Source: Sphaeroforma sirkka
Taxonomy: Eukaryota > Opisthokonta > Ichthyosporea > Ichthyophonida
Direction of reading: 5' to 3'
Assembly (NCBI GenBank): GCA_001586965.3
Contig: LUCW03000128.1
Span: 1-20,000, forward strand
Length of the DNA: 20,000 nt
Shown: in pieces, positions 1 through 8,906 of the stretch
Layout of the letters: the number at the start of each line of letters is the position of its first letter
Position numbering within the stretch: position 1 is the first letter of the stretch
Notes under the pieces: generated by a model
Seen by the model: the letters and a program-made list of their open reading frames with translations, nothing else
Database searches by the model: none
Told to the model about the DNA's origin: nothing
Translations under genes and position numbers: made by a program

Positions 1-229
1 AAAATTTGGTTTATAATATCCTACATCTACTAATGTCTCAAATAGGTCCAAGTAGATGAGTCATATCAAATACTCAGGCTATTGGAGCCATCAAAGAGTG
101 AATTTAGAACACTTTTGAAATATTGGAAAAAGAGCTTGTACTAATTATTTAAAATACAAATAAAACCAATGTATTATCTCAATTGATCTTGATATTTTTA
201 GCAGACTGACCGGAGGCCGTATTTCTACA
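1..229 (-). repeat. Partial 3' LTR of copy A
   Basis: The stretch matches 7034-7260 and 10776-11004. The LTR begins with TGTAGAAATACGG read on the minus strand from 229, and about 366 bp must lie beyond the window start. By eye it differs from the other two LTRs by about three substitutions and by small insertions near 106 and 199. Over the same stretch the other two LTRs differ from each other only in homopolymer length. Confidence 0.9.
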
Positions 230-356
230 CTTATTTAGTAGCTTTTAGAACTACGAACGTACGTTAGGTACGATCTAGTTGGTAAAGCGAAACCAAAAGT
301 AAAAAACGGTTTCGGTCTTTGACTTATCGAATAAGTATGTGCCTATATGTACGAGT
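230..356 (-). other. Copy A 3' untranslated region and altered polypurine tract
   Basis: This lies between the pol stop (357-359) and the 3' LTR. Copy B has a GGGGG run just before its LTR (10768-10772), the likely plus-strand primer. At the same place copy A reads AAATAAG, so the G run is missing. Otherwise the two copies match here apart from small indels. Confidence 0.6.
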
Positions 357-755
357 TCAAGACTCATATTTGTACTCACTATGTCGTTTAGTATTTGGTC
401 CAGTAACCATTTCCGATGTAGGCGCCTTACGTTTATTATTTGGTAAGGTTGTAGCCAAAGGCTGTTCTTCATTAGGTAAGTTTGAACAATTTTCTGCACT
501 GTTGGGTGGCAAATAGGGAATTTCAGATCCGTCAGGGTTTGTAGTCACCTGAGGAGGAAACCCTTTTCGTTTATCTCGTGTGTTCTTATGTAAACGCTTA
601 TTCCATTTCTTATTAAAGATACGAAGAAAGTCTTGAGATTCACGAAATGCATCGGAGGTTAGCCAAGCTACTGTCCCATCCATGAAACGGGTCTTGTAGT
701 AAGTGTAACCGTCTTCGGATGTTTTGTCAATTATATCTTTGACTTGTGACTCCAT
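357..755 (-). other. Copy A chromodomain-like C-terminal tail
   Basis: An open stretch of 132 codons after the GPY/F module. VKDIIDKTSEDGYTYYKTRF, then MDGTVAWLTSDAF, follows the beta-strand and W pattern of chromodomains (hydrophobic-x-KIL...YxVxWkG...TWE) but lacks a clear aromatic cage. The tail ends with basic clusters (NNKRKAP and NTKRH) that could serve nuclear import. Compared with copy B it lacks twelve codons near 508, an in-frame 36-base difference. It keeps TGG at about 602-604, where copy B has a stop. Confidence 0.65.
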
Positions 756-764
756 AACTGGTAT

Positions 765-2070
765 ACATCAGAATCAAATGAGCGAGCGAATGAGAGTTCG
801 GAGGTAGGGATACGGTGAGTGCCTAGATTGGTTGCGCTAGTACCATCAATGTTATTCACTTCGTAAGTATCACTCTTCTCATCATGGTAGGAAATAACAA
901 AAGGTCCTATCGTCTTAGAAGAGAGTTCGGTAACGTTGGCGTTTCGATTTATAATGTTAACATAATCGCCGACTTTGAACTGAACAATGTTCTTAGTGTT
1001 ATTCCATCGGTCATACGCTTTAAGTAGGACGCGATTCTTGTGCTCAGTAAACAGGGGTAAACAACGTTCTGCATATGCTCGATCTTTTTTTTTGAAGCCA
1101 CGGGGTAGCGTGTTTCTCGGGCGCAGTTTTATCAAACGTTGCTTGTAATTCACTATAGCGGCCAAAGAAATAGTGAAACGGGAGTGTTCCAGTTTGAGGA
1201 TTCATGCAGTTATTCATTTGAGTCTGAACCCATTTCAAATGATAAGGCCACATATCCTCAACGTCGTCTAGTGCGGTACGCAAGAGTTTCTTAAGTTCTC
1301 TATGACGTGTCTCATTTGCACCCTGCGTTTGAGGTTTGTAAGGAACACCACGCCTATGGGTCATGCCTGATACAGTATAAGTGCCTCCATTACGTCGGTA
1401 CAAAACTCACTACCGTTATCAGAACATAGTACTCGGGAAACCGAAGTCATTAAAGACGTGATAGCATAATTCTGCCACTGTTTGTGGACGTTTGTTCGGT
1501 ATTGCATAAAGCAAGTTATAGCCCGAAGCCACACATAAGAAATGACAGATATATACATCGCCAGTATGCTTGGATCGCGGGAGTTTAACCAAATCGACTA
1601 TGACTCGGCGCATCGGTTGGTCTTCTGTCACACTTTTTTAGGGGTGCCCAACCGTATCGCTTGATCTGGTTCTTTTCACAATCAAGTACAGCGTCGGTAT
1701 ACTTCACGTATGGTTTCTTTCAGCGCCGGGTGATCAAGCCCTGCACGAATAGCCATTTTATAAGTATGCTCATATGCTCGATGCGTTAAATTATGTATAA
1801 TTTTAACTCTACTTTCGAGCTCCTCTAAGTCAGTCAGATTCTGCGTAACGCTGGCTGGATGAACCATAGTCCTGTTGGAAAGGGCAACCTCAGTATCAGG
1901 AGGGTAGAGTCCTGAGATACATAATTGACAACATTGGATTGTTGAAGTATCTTCTTCAGTTGTTTCGCAACTCCTGGCTGTTCTTTAAGCAGCGCTTTAA
2001 GTAGTTGAGTGCGAGCTTCAGGTTCTCTTAGAGTTTTGAGTCTTTGATCCATGGCCTTAGCTAGTTCCAT
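765..2070 (-). other. Copy A integrase, frameshifted
   Basis: The segment starts at an ATG (2068-2070) in good context. An HHCC zinc-binding region follows (IHNLTHRAYEH, then CTDC). The catalytic core has VIVDLVKLP, CSDNGSEF and QGANETRH, giving the D, D and E residues. A C-terminal region with GPF (the GPY/F module) ends near 765. Breaks lie near 1910, 1634-1639, 1430, 1379 and 1133, so the core is split over several frames. Confidence 0.88.
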
Positions 2071-2187
2071 GTTTTTTACGATCTAATGCCGTTTCAATCG
2101 GCATTACCTCGACTACAATCTTGTTGGGTGCATGTGTTGTACGAGTCTCGAGCTTTTGTTCAAACTCTTTAGACTCCTCTAGTTTAG

Positions 2188-2628
2188 CTAAGAATTCGGT
2201 TGAGGTTTCCACTTAGTGGTACCTGCAGGACCGATGCGACAAACAATGGTGTGTTTCCAAGGCGTCTTCTTAATAGAATAGGATCCCTGATACAAGAACG
2301 TGTCGGTTTCACGGTCGACATAAATAGGTTCGTCTTGAATCATATTAATTAAATCACGTATCCATGGGTCGGAGTTACGTAAGGGACAACACAGCGTAAT
2401 GGTAGATTTAGTAATATTAACATAATTTAACAACTGTGCGATAAGTTGACAAGGTGGGTTAGCCCACGCATTATGCTTTGATAAGTCAAGCTGAAATGCA
2501 TCACCTTTAGGATGAGTCAACGACCTATATTCAGAAACCTGTTTGTTATGTTCTGCGGCGAACATATCAACAGTAAATGGACCCCATCGTGATTGAGTGA
2601 GGTTAAACCATTTCTTATTTAGCATCAA
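2188..2628 (-). other. Copy A methyltransferase-like NPP domain between RNase H and integrase
   Basis: A 146-codon open stretch not present in standard Ty3 pol. Visible landmarks are WGPFTVDMFAAEHN, then a DAFQLDLSKHNAWANPPCQL block, then a hydrophobic strand with CCPLRNSDPWIRDL. The (D/N)PP motif preceded by W/Y and followed by aliphatic helices is typical of Dam-like N6-adenine methyltransferase domains, which are known from DIRS-type retroelements. I see no glycine-rich SAM-binding motif, so activity is unproven. Copy B carries the same domain intact at 8348-8800. Confidence 0.6.
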
Positions 2629-2629
2629 T

Positions 2630-3122
2630 CGGTTGCTAATAACTCTTTGACTGTTTTCTGGTAGTCGGGCACAAGTCGAGAGAGCATGTCAGGAAGATGG
2701 TTATGTATTCCTGGAATGTGTGTTATATTAAAAGCGAACTTGGCAATAATGTCATGCCAGCGGCTCACCAACTGTGAATCAGGGTTCATATCTTTTAAGT
2801 ATGTTAAAGACTTTTGATCACAGGCGACAGTAAAGTAACTTCCATAAAGGTAGTCTTTAAACTGTCTTAGCGCAGTAACTATAGCAAGGAGCTCTTGTTT
2901 AACGGTAGGGTAATTCCGTTGACTCTTATTATAACTCTTGCTAAAGAATTGTATGTAGCGCGGTTTACCATTTATCGTTTGATAAAGCACTCCACCTACC
3001 GCTCGATCTGAAGCGTCGGTTGCTACTTGGAATGGGACACCATCCACAGGGTACTGCATGATGGGTGCGTCCATTACTTTACTTTTGACTAGTTTAAATG
3101 CATCATCACATTCTTTAGTCAA
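2630..3122 (-). other. Copy A RT connection and RNase H domain
   Basis: An open stretch of about 165 codons. It contains the RNase H start motif VATDASDRAVGGVLY, the FFSKSYNKSQRNYPTVKQELLA block, a CDQKSL segment and the closing HIPGIHNHLPDMLSRL block. All are standard for Ty3/gypsy RNase H. It would remove the RNA strand during reverse transcription. The open frame ends at a TGA caused by loss of one G relative to copy B (near 2627). Confidence 0.9.
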
Positions 3123-3905
3123 AGCTTTCCCAAAGGTCCTTTGTGCAGCCGTAGGTGACTGAAAGGCTTTAAGTAATGAGAAAGATGCGGTACCGAATCC
3201 GAGAAGAAGTTAACAAACCCACACACAGAGTTCACATCTCTTCCAGTAATTGGTGTTGATAAATCCAACAGAAACTGTTTCTTGCCAGGATCAATTTCTA
3301 CCCCTGCTGCAGATACTTTGTAGCCAAGTAAGTGTATAATATCTTTAGCAAAGAACACTTGTCTTCGTTAATCTTAAGTTTAGCATGATTAAGTCGCTTT
3401 AAGACTTCTTTAACGAGTTTAGCATGTTCATGTGCTGTCTTTGTAAAGATAACTATATCATCTAAATAGACTGATACGTTATACGACAGGTCCGCAAATA
3501 GTTCCATCATAACTTGTTGGAAGAAAGAAGGTAACATGTGTAAGCCTTCAGGTGCACCTTTAAACTGGTACTTCTTACCTTGCCAAGTAAAGGAAAAGTA
3601 TTTCCTATGAGGCTCATATATCTGTAGTTGATGGAATGCAGCTTTTAAGTCTATCTTGGAAAAGATAGTCGCACCCTCCATTTTGCGTAGTATCTCGCTT
3701 ATCTTAGGTAAGGAAAACTATGTTGCGGAATTAGTTTGTTGATTGGTGACAGGTCTAGTACTACTCTTGTTTTACTAAACGTTCCATCAGATTTATATTG
3801 ATCGACCGCTAAAGAGAGCTAAGTTAACTGGGGTTGCATCATAATTGATTTCAATTAGACCCTGTTTTAACCAATCTTCGATTTGGGTTTTGACAACGTC
3901 TTTGT
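3119..3905 (-). other. Copy A reverse transcriptase domain, broken by frameshifts
   Basis: The domain opens with a stretch like the RT entry motif (IEDWLKQGLIE, then a PV motif) near 3880-3820. It continues through VVLDLSPINKLIPQ (about 3765-3724), the FSKIDLKAAFHQ motif near 3660, and the active-site VYLDDIVIF with YLDD at codons 3457-3468. The thumb follows (LLGYKVSAAGVEIDPGKK, near 3330). YLDD is the normal gypsy catalytic box. Breaks lie near 3820, 3714 and at 3357, where copy B has seven T and copy A only three. Confidence 0.9.
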
Positions 3906-4382
3906 GTCTCCAACTCACGTAGTTATGTGAAGGACACTTTAACTTAGAGAAGTCGACGTTTGTTAAGTCAAGTCTAACGTACCCATTAGAGAACTTAAAC
4001 ATACACCAGTCAGTTATTGCAATCTTCCTGTTTTGTATAATTAAGTCCATAATTATATCGGTAAAGTGCGGAATCATATCCTTTGCTTCACCTTCCGGAG
4101 GTTTAGGTATCTTTAACATATTATCATCTGACTGATCTTTATTCGGGTCTAGCCCATTAGGCAGACCAGTGAGTGTTATACCTAAACTGAGAAGATCAGT
4201 CATACCTATAATTAAATCGTATTTCTGAGACATGTCAGTAACGATTAGGTGAGTCTTCACTTCTCTTCTATCTGACAGCATTATGTGTGCATAGTCAATG
4301 GCTTGTTCGCAAGTAGTAACTTTGCCATTTCCCAAGATTAAATCAGTTGTTTCGTTATGGACAGCCATATCTGTAGCGTAGG

Positions 4383-4544
4383 CTACTCGGCATGAATAGC
4401 AGAGACTTCAGCCCCTGGATCAAATAGTGCCATAACTTTTTCTCCATTTACGAAAACTGTTTGAAAGATACGTTCATCTCCTTTGGTATAGATTTTATTG
4501 AACATTTTCTCATAATCTTGCTCTAGTGCGCACATATGGTACTG
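4383..4544 (-). other. Copy A protease, N-terminal half with DPG in place of D(S/T)G
   Basis: The frame reads from the codon after the gag TGA to a TAG at 4383-4385. It contains ALFDPGAEVSAI, which aligns with the retroviral-type aspartic protease motif aLhD(S/T)GAxxSxI. The catalytic aspartate is codon 4419-4421. The residue after it is proline (CCA, 4416-4418) where Ser or Thr is expected; one C-to-T change would restore TCA (Ser). The second half, including the YDLIIGMTDLLS segment that corresponds to the hhG motif near the C terminus of such proteases, continues in another frame below 4376. Confidence 0.75.
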
Positions 4545-6586
4545 TCAGTGCTTAACTTGGACGTCTGGTAAGTCCTTGCAATCCTCTTTGTGCCAACCGT
4601 TAGTACCCTTGCAAGTAGCACACTCTTTCATATAGTGTCCAAAATCTGGCTTGCCTGGTGCACACTTAACAGGGTCGTGTCTACCATTCCACTTGCCATT
4701 ACGTTTTGTGAGGTTGTAACCACACTTCTTGCAAGGCGCTCTCACCTTCTTATCACCTTTCGGTTCGGTAGAAGTAGAGCCAGTACCCCCCTCCAGTAGT
4801 AGTGCGAGGGTTTCTTAGTACTACGCGCAGTATTAGTCTCTACTGCGTTTCGCTTAGTGGGCTGGGTGTAGCTCGTGGTACTAAGTACTCTAGTAGAGGA
4901 ATTGGTATGCTTGTGTACTATCTTCTCAAAGACAGACCAAGGCATAGATCGCAAATCACCATAGGCGATGATGTCATCATTGACTTTCTTAAAGAGGTTA
5001 GCTCCCAGAGTCTCCATCATCTGACAAATTAATAAGTATTCGCCAGTATAGGTACGACCACCCATCCGAGTATTCATATGTGTCATATGAGCTAGAGCAC
5101 CTCGAATAGTGGTATCGTTCGCAAAGAACTTGCGAGACTCTAGAAGTTCACGGTCACGTGCATCTTCAAAAAAAAGGTGTTAAGTATATTATCACGCAAC
5201 TGGTGCCAGGGTAGGGCTTTCCAGTTGGGCTCATGAACCTTCAAGATAGTTCGCCATTCACCTGGCTCGCAGAAATGAATAAAGGCATTCATCATCTGCT
5301 TATCCCTAAGGCTGGCAGACTCCTTAAGTTGGTCGAAGGCCTTCAGTGTCTCCACTGTACTCTCATTAGTAGAGAAATCGACCTCAGCCTGCGCGTTACC
5401 TAGCTGCTTTATAAAGCTTGGTTCTAAGTGTTCACGAGGCTCATGCTCAGTGCTACGGGCTGCTAGTGCCAAGATGGTGTCTATTTCCTTTCTCTTGTTA
5501 TCGATTAGATAGCGAATGTTATCCGCTTTCCTATCGTCAAGGTCAGAGTCATTCAATAGACGGTCCTCAAGGACTTGCATACCAGAGCGTAATAGCCTGA
5601 GACGAGTATGTCTGGTTCTCACTTCCTCATCCTCAGGATTAGGCGGGAACTCTCTAACGAGGTACTGGTGTAGCGATTGCCAAAATCGTGATTACCAGGG
5701 TTAGTTGGCAAAATGAGGGTCGATATTACGAGGATGGTAAGCCTCATCGAGTTCCATACGATCATATCCTCTGACAGGGTTAGGTTTGTCAAGAGGATGG
5801 TCGATGGTAGCATCAGAGCTATAGAGATTAAATTTTTGAAATATTATCTATCTCGCCAGTGGTAACTGGCTTAGTAGTAAACATACTGGCTGGTAAACCA
5901 GTAGGTCTCAGGTTCGAAACCCGGCCCGAATTTTTTTTCTTCTTCGGTATAGGAAGAATATCAGCCAAGTGGGACACGATAGAGGGGTCCACAACTGCTG
6001 CTGCCGCTAGCTCCTTCAAGAGCGCTTCAGTGCAGTTCAATTGGCGTCGAGATTGAGAGGATCCAGCCACTCGTTGTCGAGTTATGGCGTCCTCAGCTTC
6101 GGCCCCAAGATTTGAGCTGAATGGAATGGCTTCTCCATCGATGGCGAAACCGAAATTTTCGGACAGGTCCAATACTTCCTTTTCACTCCGGATTTGTGCT
6201 GGAGTGTCCTTTAGATGTGGAGTTATAATGCCCCCCGACATTCGTATCCACGAATTTTCCAGCCTTTCGACGTTTATCCCCAATATTTGACGGCACGTGG
6301 TCAGGGGGGGCAAACTGGGGTCCTGAGCTTCACTCCTAGGTGATACACGGACGCTGGCGAGCCTTTCCGCGGTAGTAGATACCTCTTCTTCCAAGGCTTT
6401 AGGATCCGACGAGTCATCCTCAGAATAATCCTCTGTACCAACCTCAGAATTTGCTTCCCCAACAGTATCCTCGGCAGGCTCAACTCCAGACAGGCTAGGT
6501 GTTTCCACAGGGACCTCAGGAACCTCGGCAGGCTTAGCAGGCTTAGAGCTAGCGGCTCCCTTGCCTTTAGAAGTACCCTTAGCCAT
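4545..6586 (-). pseudogene. gag: gag of copy A, frameshifted
   Basis: This would be the capsid and nucleocapsid protein that packages element RNA. The start is an ATG at 6584-6586 with A at -3 and G at +4, 80 bases after the 5' LTR. The N terminus is basic and Ala/Pro/Ser-rich, followed by an acidic low-complexity stretch. A capsid-like helical region lies at about 5700-4900. The C terminus has cysteine/histidine clusters: CX2CX14HX4C (starting 4733) and CX2CX6HX3C (4622-4578), both unlike the canonical CX2CX4HX4C knuckle. Frame breaks lie near 5828, 5690, 5167-5174 (run of eight A on plus) and 4786-4791 (C run). The stop is TGA at 4545-4547, and pol follows in the same frame. Confidence 0.8.
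5866..5938 (+). other. tRNA-like sequence with Pol III A box, B box and T-run terminator
   Basis: TGGCTTAGTAG at 5867-5877 matches an A box closely. GGTTCGAAACC at 5911-5921 fits the B box core GWTCRANNC. Between them ACTGG...CCAGT (5885-5902) forms an anticodon-like stem with an eight-base loop containing CTGGTAA, reminiscent of a tRNA-Thr (GGT). Eight T at 5931-5938 would terminate Pol III. The acceptor stem does not pair and the T stem has one mismatch, so this is not a functional tRNA gene. It lies antisense to gag of copy A and may be a tRNA-derived insertion, or chance. Confidence 0.4.
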
Positions 6587-6665
6587 AGTAATTGCTGGAT
6601 AGTAAATTGATGTCAGACAGTCTAGAAGCAGTACACTACTGTAACTACTATATAACTGAAAAATA
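6587..6665 (-). other. Copy A leader between 5' LTR and gag; no standard tRNA primer site
   Basis: The usual TGG-starting primer binding site does not follow the LTR end (TTACA at 6666). Instead TAGTAGTT (minus strand, 6650-6643) complements AACTACTA in the LTR just downstream of the TATA box. This could allow self-priming. Confidence 0.5.
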
Positions 6666-6828
6666 TGTAAACTTCGATGGAAATTACTAGGTTTCAAACT
6701 ATATTAAACTAAAATACAATTTAGTCAGTTAGGATTTAGCAGTGGTAGCTTGTGTAAGAATGATCGGGACTGCCTCTTGTTAAGAGCCTAAATATCCTCG
6801 ATCACACAGGGCGTACCTCTAGCTGTTC

Positions 6829-6834
6829 TTTATT
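6829..6834 (-). promoter_or_regulatory. Polyadenylation signal in copy A 5' LTR
   Basis: AATAAA on the minus strand, about 217 bases downstream of the TATA box. It matches 11202-11207 in copy B and would mark the end of the R region. Confidence 0.4.
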
Positions 6835-7045
6835 GAATAATTTTCACTAGAAGTACTAAATGTTCATGACCACTTGCCTAATTTGTAAATAGACATAATA
6901 ACGTAAGTCACGTTAATACATTAGCTGATATAAATAAAGTTCCATCTGAAGAAAAGTTAAAAAAGAAAAAAAGACTTATTGGATTTTGGAGATTGGCGGG
7001 AGGACCAAAATCAATAAGTAGTAGTTCGGAGATTATAAAATTTAG

Positions 7046-7051
7046 TTTATA
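7046..7051 (-). promoter_or_regulatory. TATA-like box in copy A 5' LTR
   Basis: TATAAA on the minus strand within an AT-rich stretch. Transcription would start about 25-30 bases downstream, near AACTACTA (7026-7019). The same box lies at 10986-10991 in copy B. Confidence 0.4.
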
Positions 7052-7260
7052 ATATCCTACATCTACTAATGTCTCAAATAGGTCCAAGTAGATGAGTCAT
7101 ACCAAATACTCAGGCTATTGGAGCCATCAAAGTGAATTTAGAACACTTTGGAAATATTGGAAAAAAGAGCTTGTACTAATTATTTAAAATACAAATAAAA
7201 CCAATGTATTATCTCAATTGATCTTGATATTTTAGACTGACCGGAGGCCGTATTTCTACA

Positions 7261-7950
7261 ACCTAAGATAAGCGAGATACTACGCAAAATGGAGGTGCGA
7301 CTATCTTCTTTTCCAAGATAGACTTAAAAGCTGCATTCCATCAACTACAAATATATCAGCCTCATAGGAAATACTTTTCCTTTACTTGGCAAGGTAAGAA
7401 GTACCAGTTTAAAGGTGCACCTGAAGGCTTACACATGTTACCTTCTTTCTTCCAACAAGTTATGATGGAACTATTTGCGGACCTGTCGTATAACGTATCA
7501 GTCTATTTAGATGATATAGTTATCTTTACAAAGACAGCACATGAACATGCTAAACTCGTTAAAGAAGTCTTAAAGCGACTTAATCATGCTAAACTTAAGA
7601 TTAACGAAGACAAGTGTTCTTTTTTTCTAAAGATACTATACACTTACTTGGCTACAAAGTATCTGCAGCAGGGGTAGAAATTGATCCTGGCAAGAAACAG
7701 TTTCTGTTGGATTTATCAACACCAATTACTGGAAGAGATGTGAACTCTGTGTGTGGGTTTGTTAACTTCTTCTCGGATTCGGTACCGCATCTTTCTCATT
7801 ACTTAAAGCCTTTCAGTCACCTACGGCTGCACAAAGGACCTTTGGGAAAGCTTTGGACTAAAGAATGTGATGATGCATTTAAACTAGTCAAAAGTAAAGT
7901 AATGGACGCACCCATCATGCAGTACCCTGTGGATGGTGTCCCATTCAAGT
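7261..7950 (+). other. Copy B reverse transcriptase, fingers missing
   Basis: The frame opens with ISEILRKMEG at the junction, then FSKIDLKAAFHQ, QGKKYQFKGAPEGL and VYLDDIVIF (YLDD codons 7504-7515). The thumb and connection segment (SAAGVEIDPGKK, then GFVNFFSDSVPHLSHYLKPF) follow in a shifted frame after the T run at 7620-7626. The upstream RT motifs are cut off by the insertion of copy A. Confidence 0.9.
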
Positions 7951-8347
7951 AGCAACCGACGCTTCAGATCGAGCGGTAGGTGGAGTGCTTTACCAAACGA
8001 TAAATGGTAAACCGCGCTACATACAATTCTTTAGCAAGAGTTATAATAAGAGTCAACGGAATTACCCTACCGTTAAACAAGAGCTCCTTGCTATAGTTAC
8101 TGCGCTAAGACAGTTTAAAGACTACCTTTATGGAAGTTACTTTACTGTCGCCTGTGATCAAAAGTCTTTAACATACTTAAAAGATATGAACCCTGATTCA
8201 CAGTTGGTGAGCCGCTGGCATGACATTATTGCCAAGTTCGCTTTTAATATAACACACATTCCAGGAATACATAACCATCTTCCTGACATGCTCTCTCGAC
8301 TTGTGCCCGACTACCAGAAAACAGTCAAAGAGTTATTAGCAACCGAT
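7951..8347 (+). other. Copy B RNase H domain
   Basis: The ATDASDRAVGG motif has its first catalytic Asp at codon 7958-7960. The FFSKSY block, the CDQKSLTYL block and HIPGIHNHLPDMLSRL follow. This is normal Ty3/gypsy RNase H. A one-base loss just upstream (near 7945) separates it from RT. Confidence 0.9.
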
Positions 8348-8800
8348 TGGATGCTAAATAAGAAATGGTTTAACCTCGCTCAATCACGATGGGGTACATT
8401 TACTGTTGATATGTTCGCCGCAGAACATAACAAACAGGTTTCTGAATATAGGTCGTTGACTCATCCTAAAGGTGATGCATTTCAGCTTGACTTATCAAAG
8501 CATAATGCGTGGGCTAACCCACCTTGTCAACTTATCGCACAGTTGTTAAATTATGTTAATATTACTAAATCTACCATTACGCTGTGTTGTCCCTTACGTA
8601 ACTCCGACCCATGGATACGTGATTTAATTAATATGATTCAAGACGAACCTATTTATGTCGACCGTGAAACCGACACGTTCTTGTATCAGGGATCCTATTC
8701 TATTAAGAAGACGCCTTGGAAACACACCATTGTTTGTCGCATCGGTCCTGCAGGTACCACTAAGTGGAAACCCTCAACCGAATTCTTAGCTAAACTAGAG
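8348..8800 (+). other. Copy B methyltransferase-like NPP domain, open
   Basis: In one unbroken frame with RNase H. Landmarks are GTFTVDMFAAEHN, SLTHPKGDAFQLDLSKHN, WANPPCQLIAQLLNYVN (NPP codons 8516-8524), CCPLRNSDPWIRDL and a beta-rich end (VDRETDTFLYQGSYSIKKT). About 150 residues longer than expected between RNase H and integrase. The VDMFA...DAF...NPP...P...W order matches the Dam-like domain known from DIRS-type and some other retroelements. I infer homology from motif order only. A catalytic role is unproven because no SAM-binding glycine motif is visible. Confidence 0.6.
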
Positions 8801-8906
8801 GAGTCTAAAGAGTTTGAACAAAAGCTCGAGACTCGTACAACACATGCACCCAACAAGATTGCAGTCGAGGTAATGCCGATTGAAACGGCATTAGATCGTA
8901 AAAAAC
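8801..8906 (+). other. Copy B linker ending in A6 frame switch
   Basis: A charged linker (EESKEFEQKLETRTTH) follows the NPP domain. The frame runs into a stop a few codons after the A6 at 8900-8905. The next ATG (8907-8909), in strong context, opens the integrase frame. Confidence 0.6.

Larger units (their letters stand above)
357..4544 (-). pseudogene. pol: pol polyprotein of copy A (protease-RT-RNase H-NPP domain-integrase-chromodomain), frameshifted
   Basis: The polyprotein would process itself, copy the element RNA into DNA and integrate it. It starts in the same frame as gag, directly after the gag TGA at 4545-4547. Domains run in Ty3/gypsy order and are listed separately. Frame breaks seen by comparison with copy B and with family motifs lie near 4383 (TAG), 3820, 3714, 3357, 3118, 2627, 2205, 2072-2077, 1910, 1634-1639, 1430, 1379, 1133 and 765. 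Several are one-base losses from GG or CCC, such as the TGG of copy B reading TGA here at 3118 and 2627. No segment is open long enough for function. The stop at 357-359 follows a lysine-rich, NLS-like tail. Confidence 0.9.
1..7260 (-). mobile_element. Ty3/gypsy-type LTR retrotransposon, copy A (degenerate, 3' LTR cut by window edge)
   Basis: On the minus strand the order is: 5' LTR (7260-6666), gag (6586-4545), protease, RT with YLDD, RNase H, a methyltransferase-like NPP domain, integrase, a chromodomain-like tail ending at 357, a short 3' untranslated stretch, and a 3' LTR starting at 229 and running off the window. RT before integrase places it in Ty3/gypsy; the GPF motif and chromodomain-like tail fit chromoviruses. 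Every coding segment is also found in copy B, almost base for base, on the other strand. At least fifteen frame breaks are visible, many of them single-base losses from short homopolymers. Its 5' LTR touches copy B directly at 7260/7261, as expected if A inserted into B. Confidence 0.93.
6666..7260 (-). repeat. Complete 5' LTR of copy A
   Basis: The LTR is 595 bp, the same length as the copy B 3' LTR, with TGTA...TACA ends. By eye only two substitutions separate the two (opposite 11024 and 11176), plus several homopolymer-length differences. It contains a TATA-like box and a polyadenylation signal. Confidence 0.95.
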
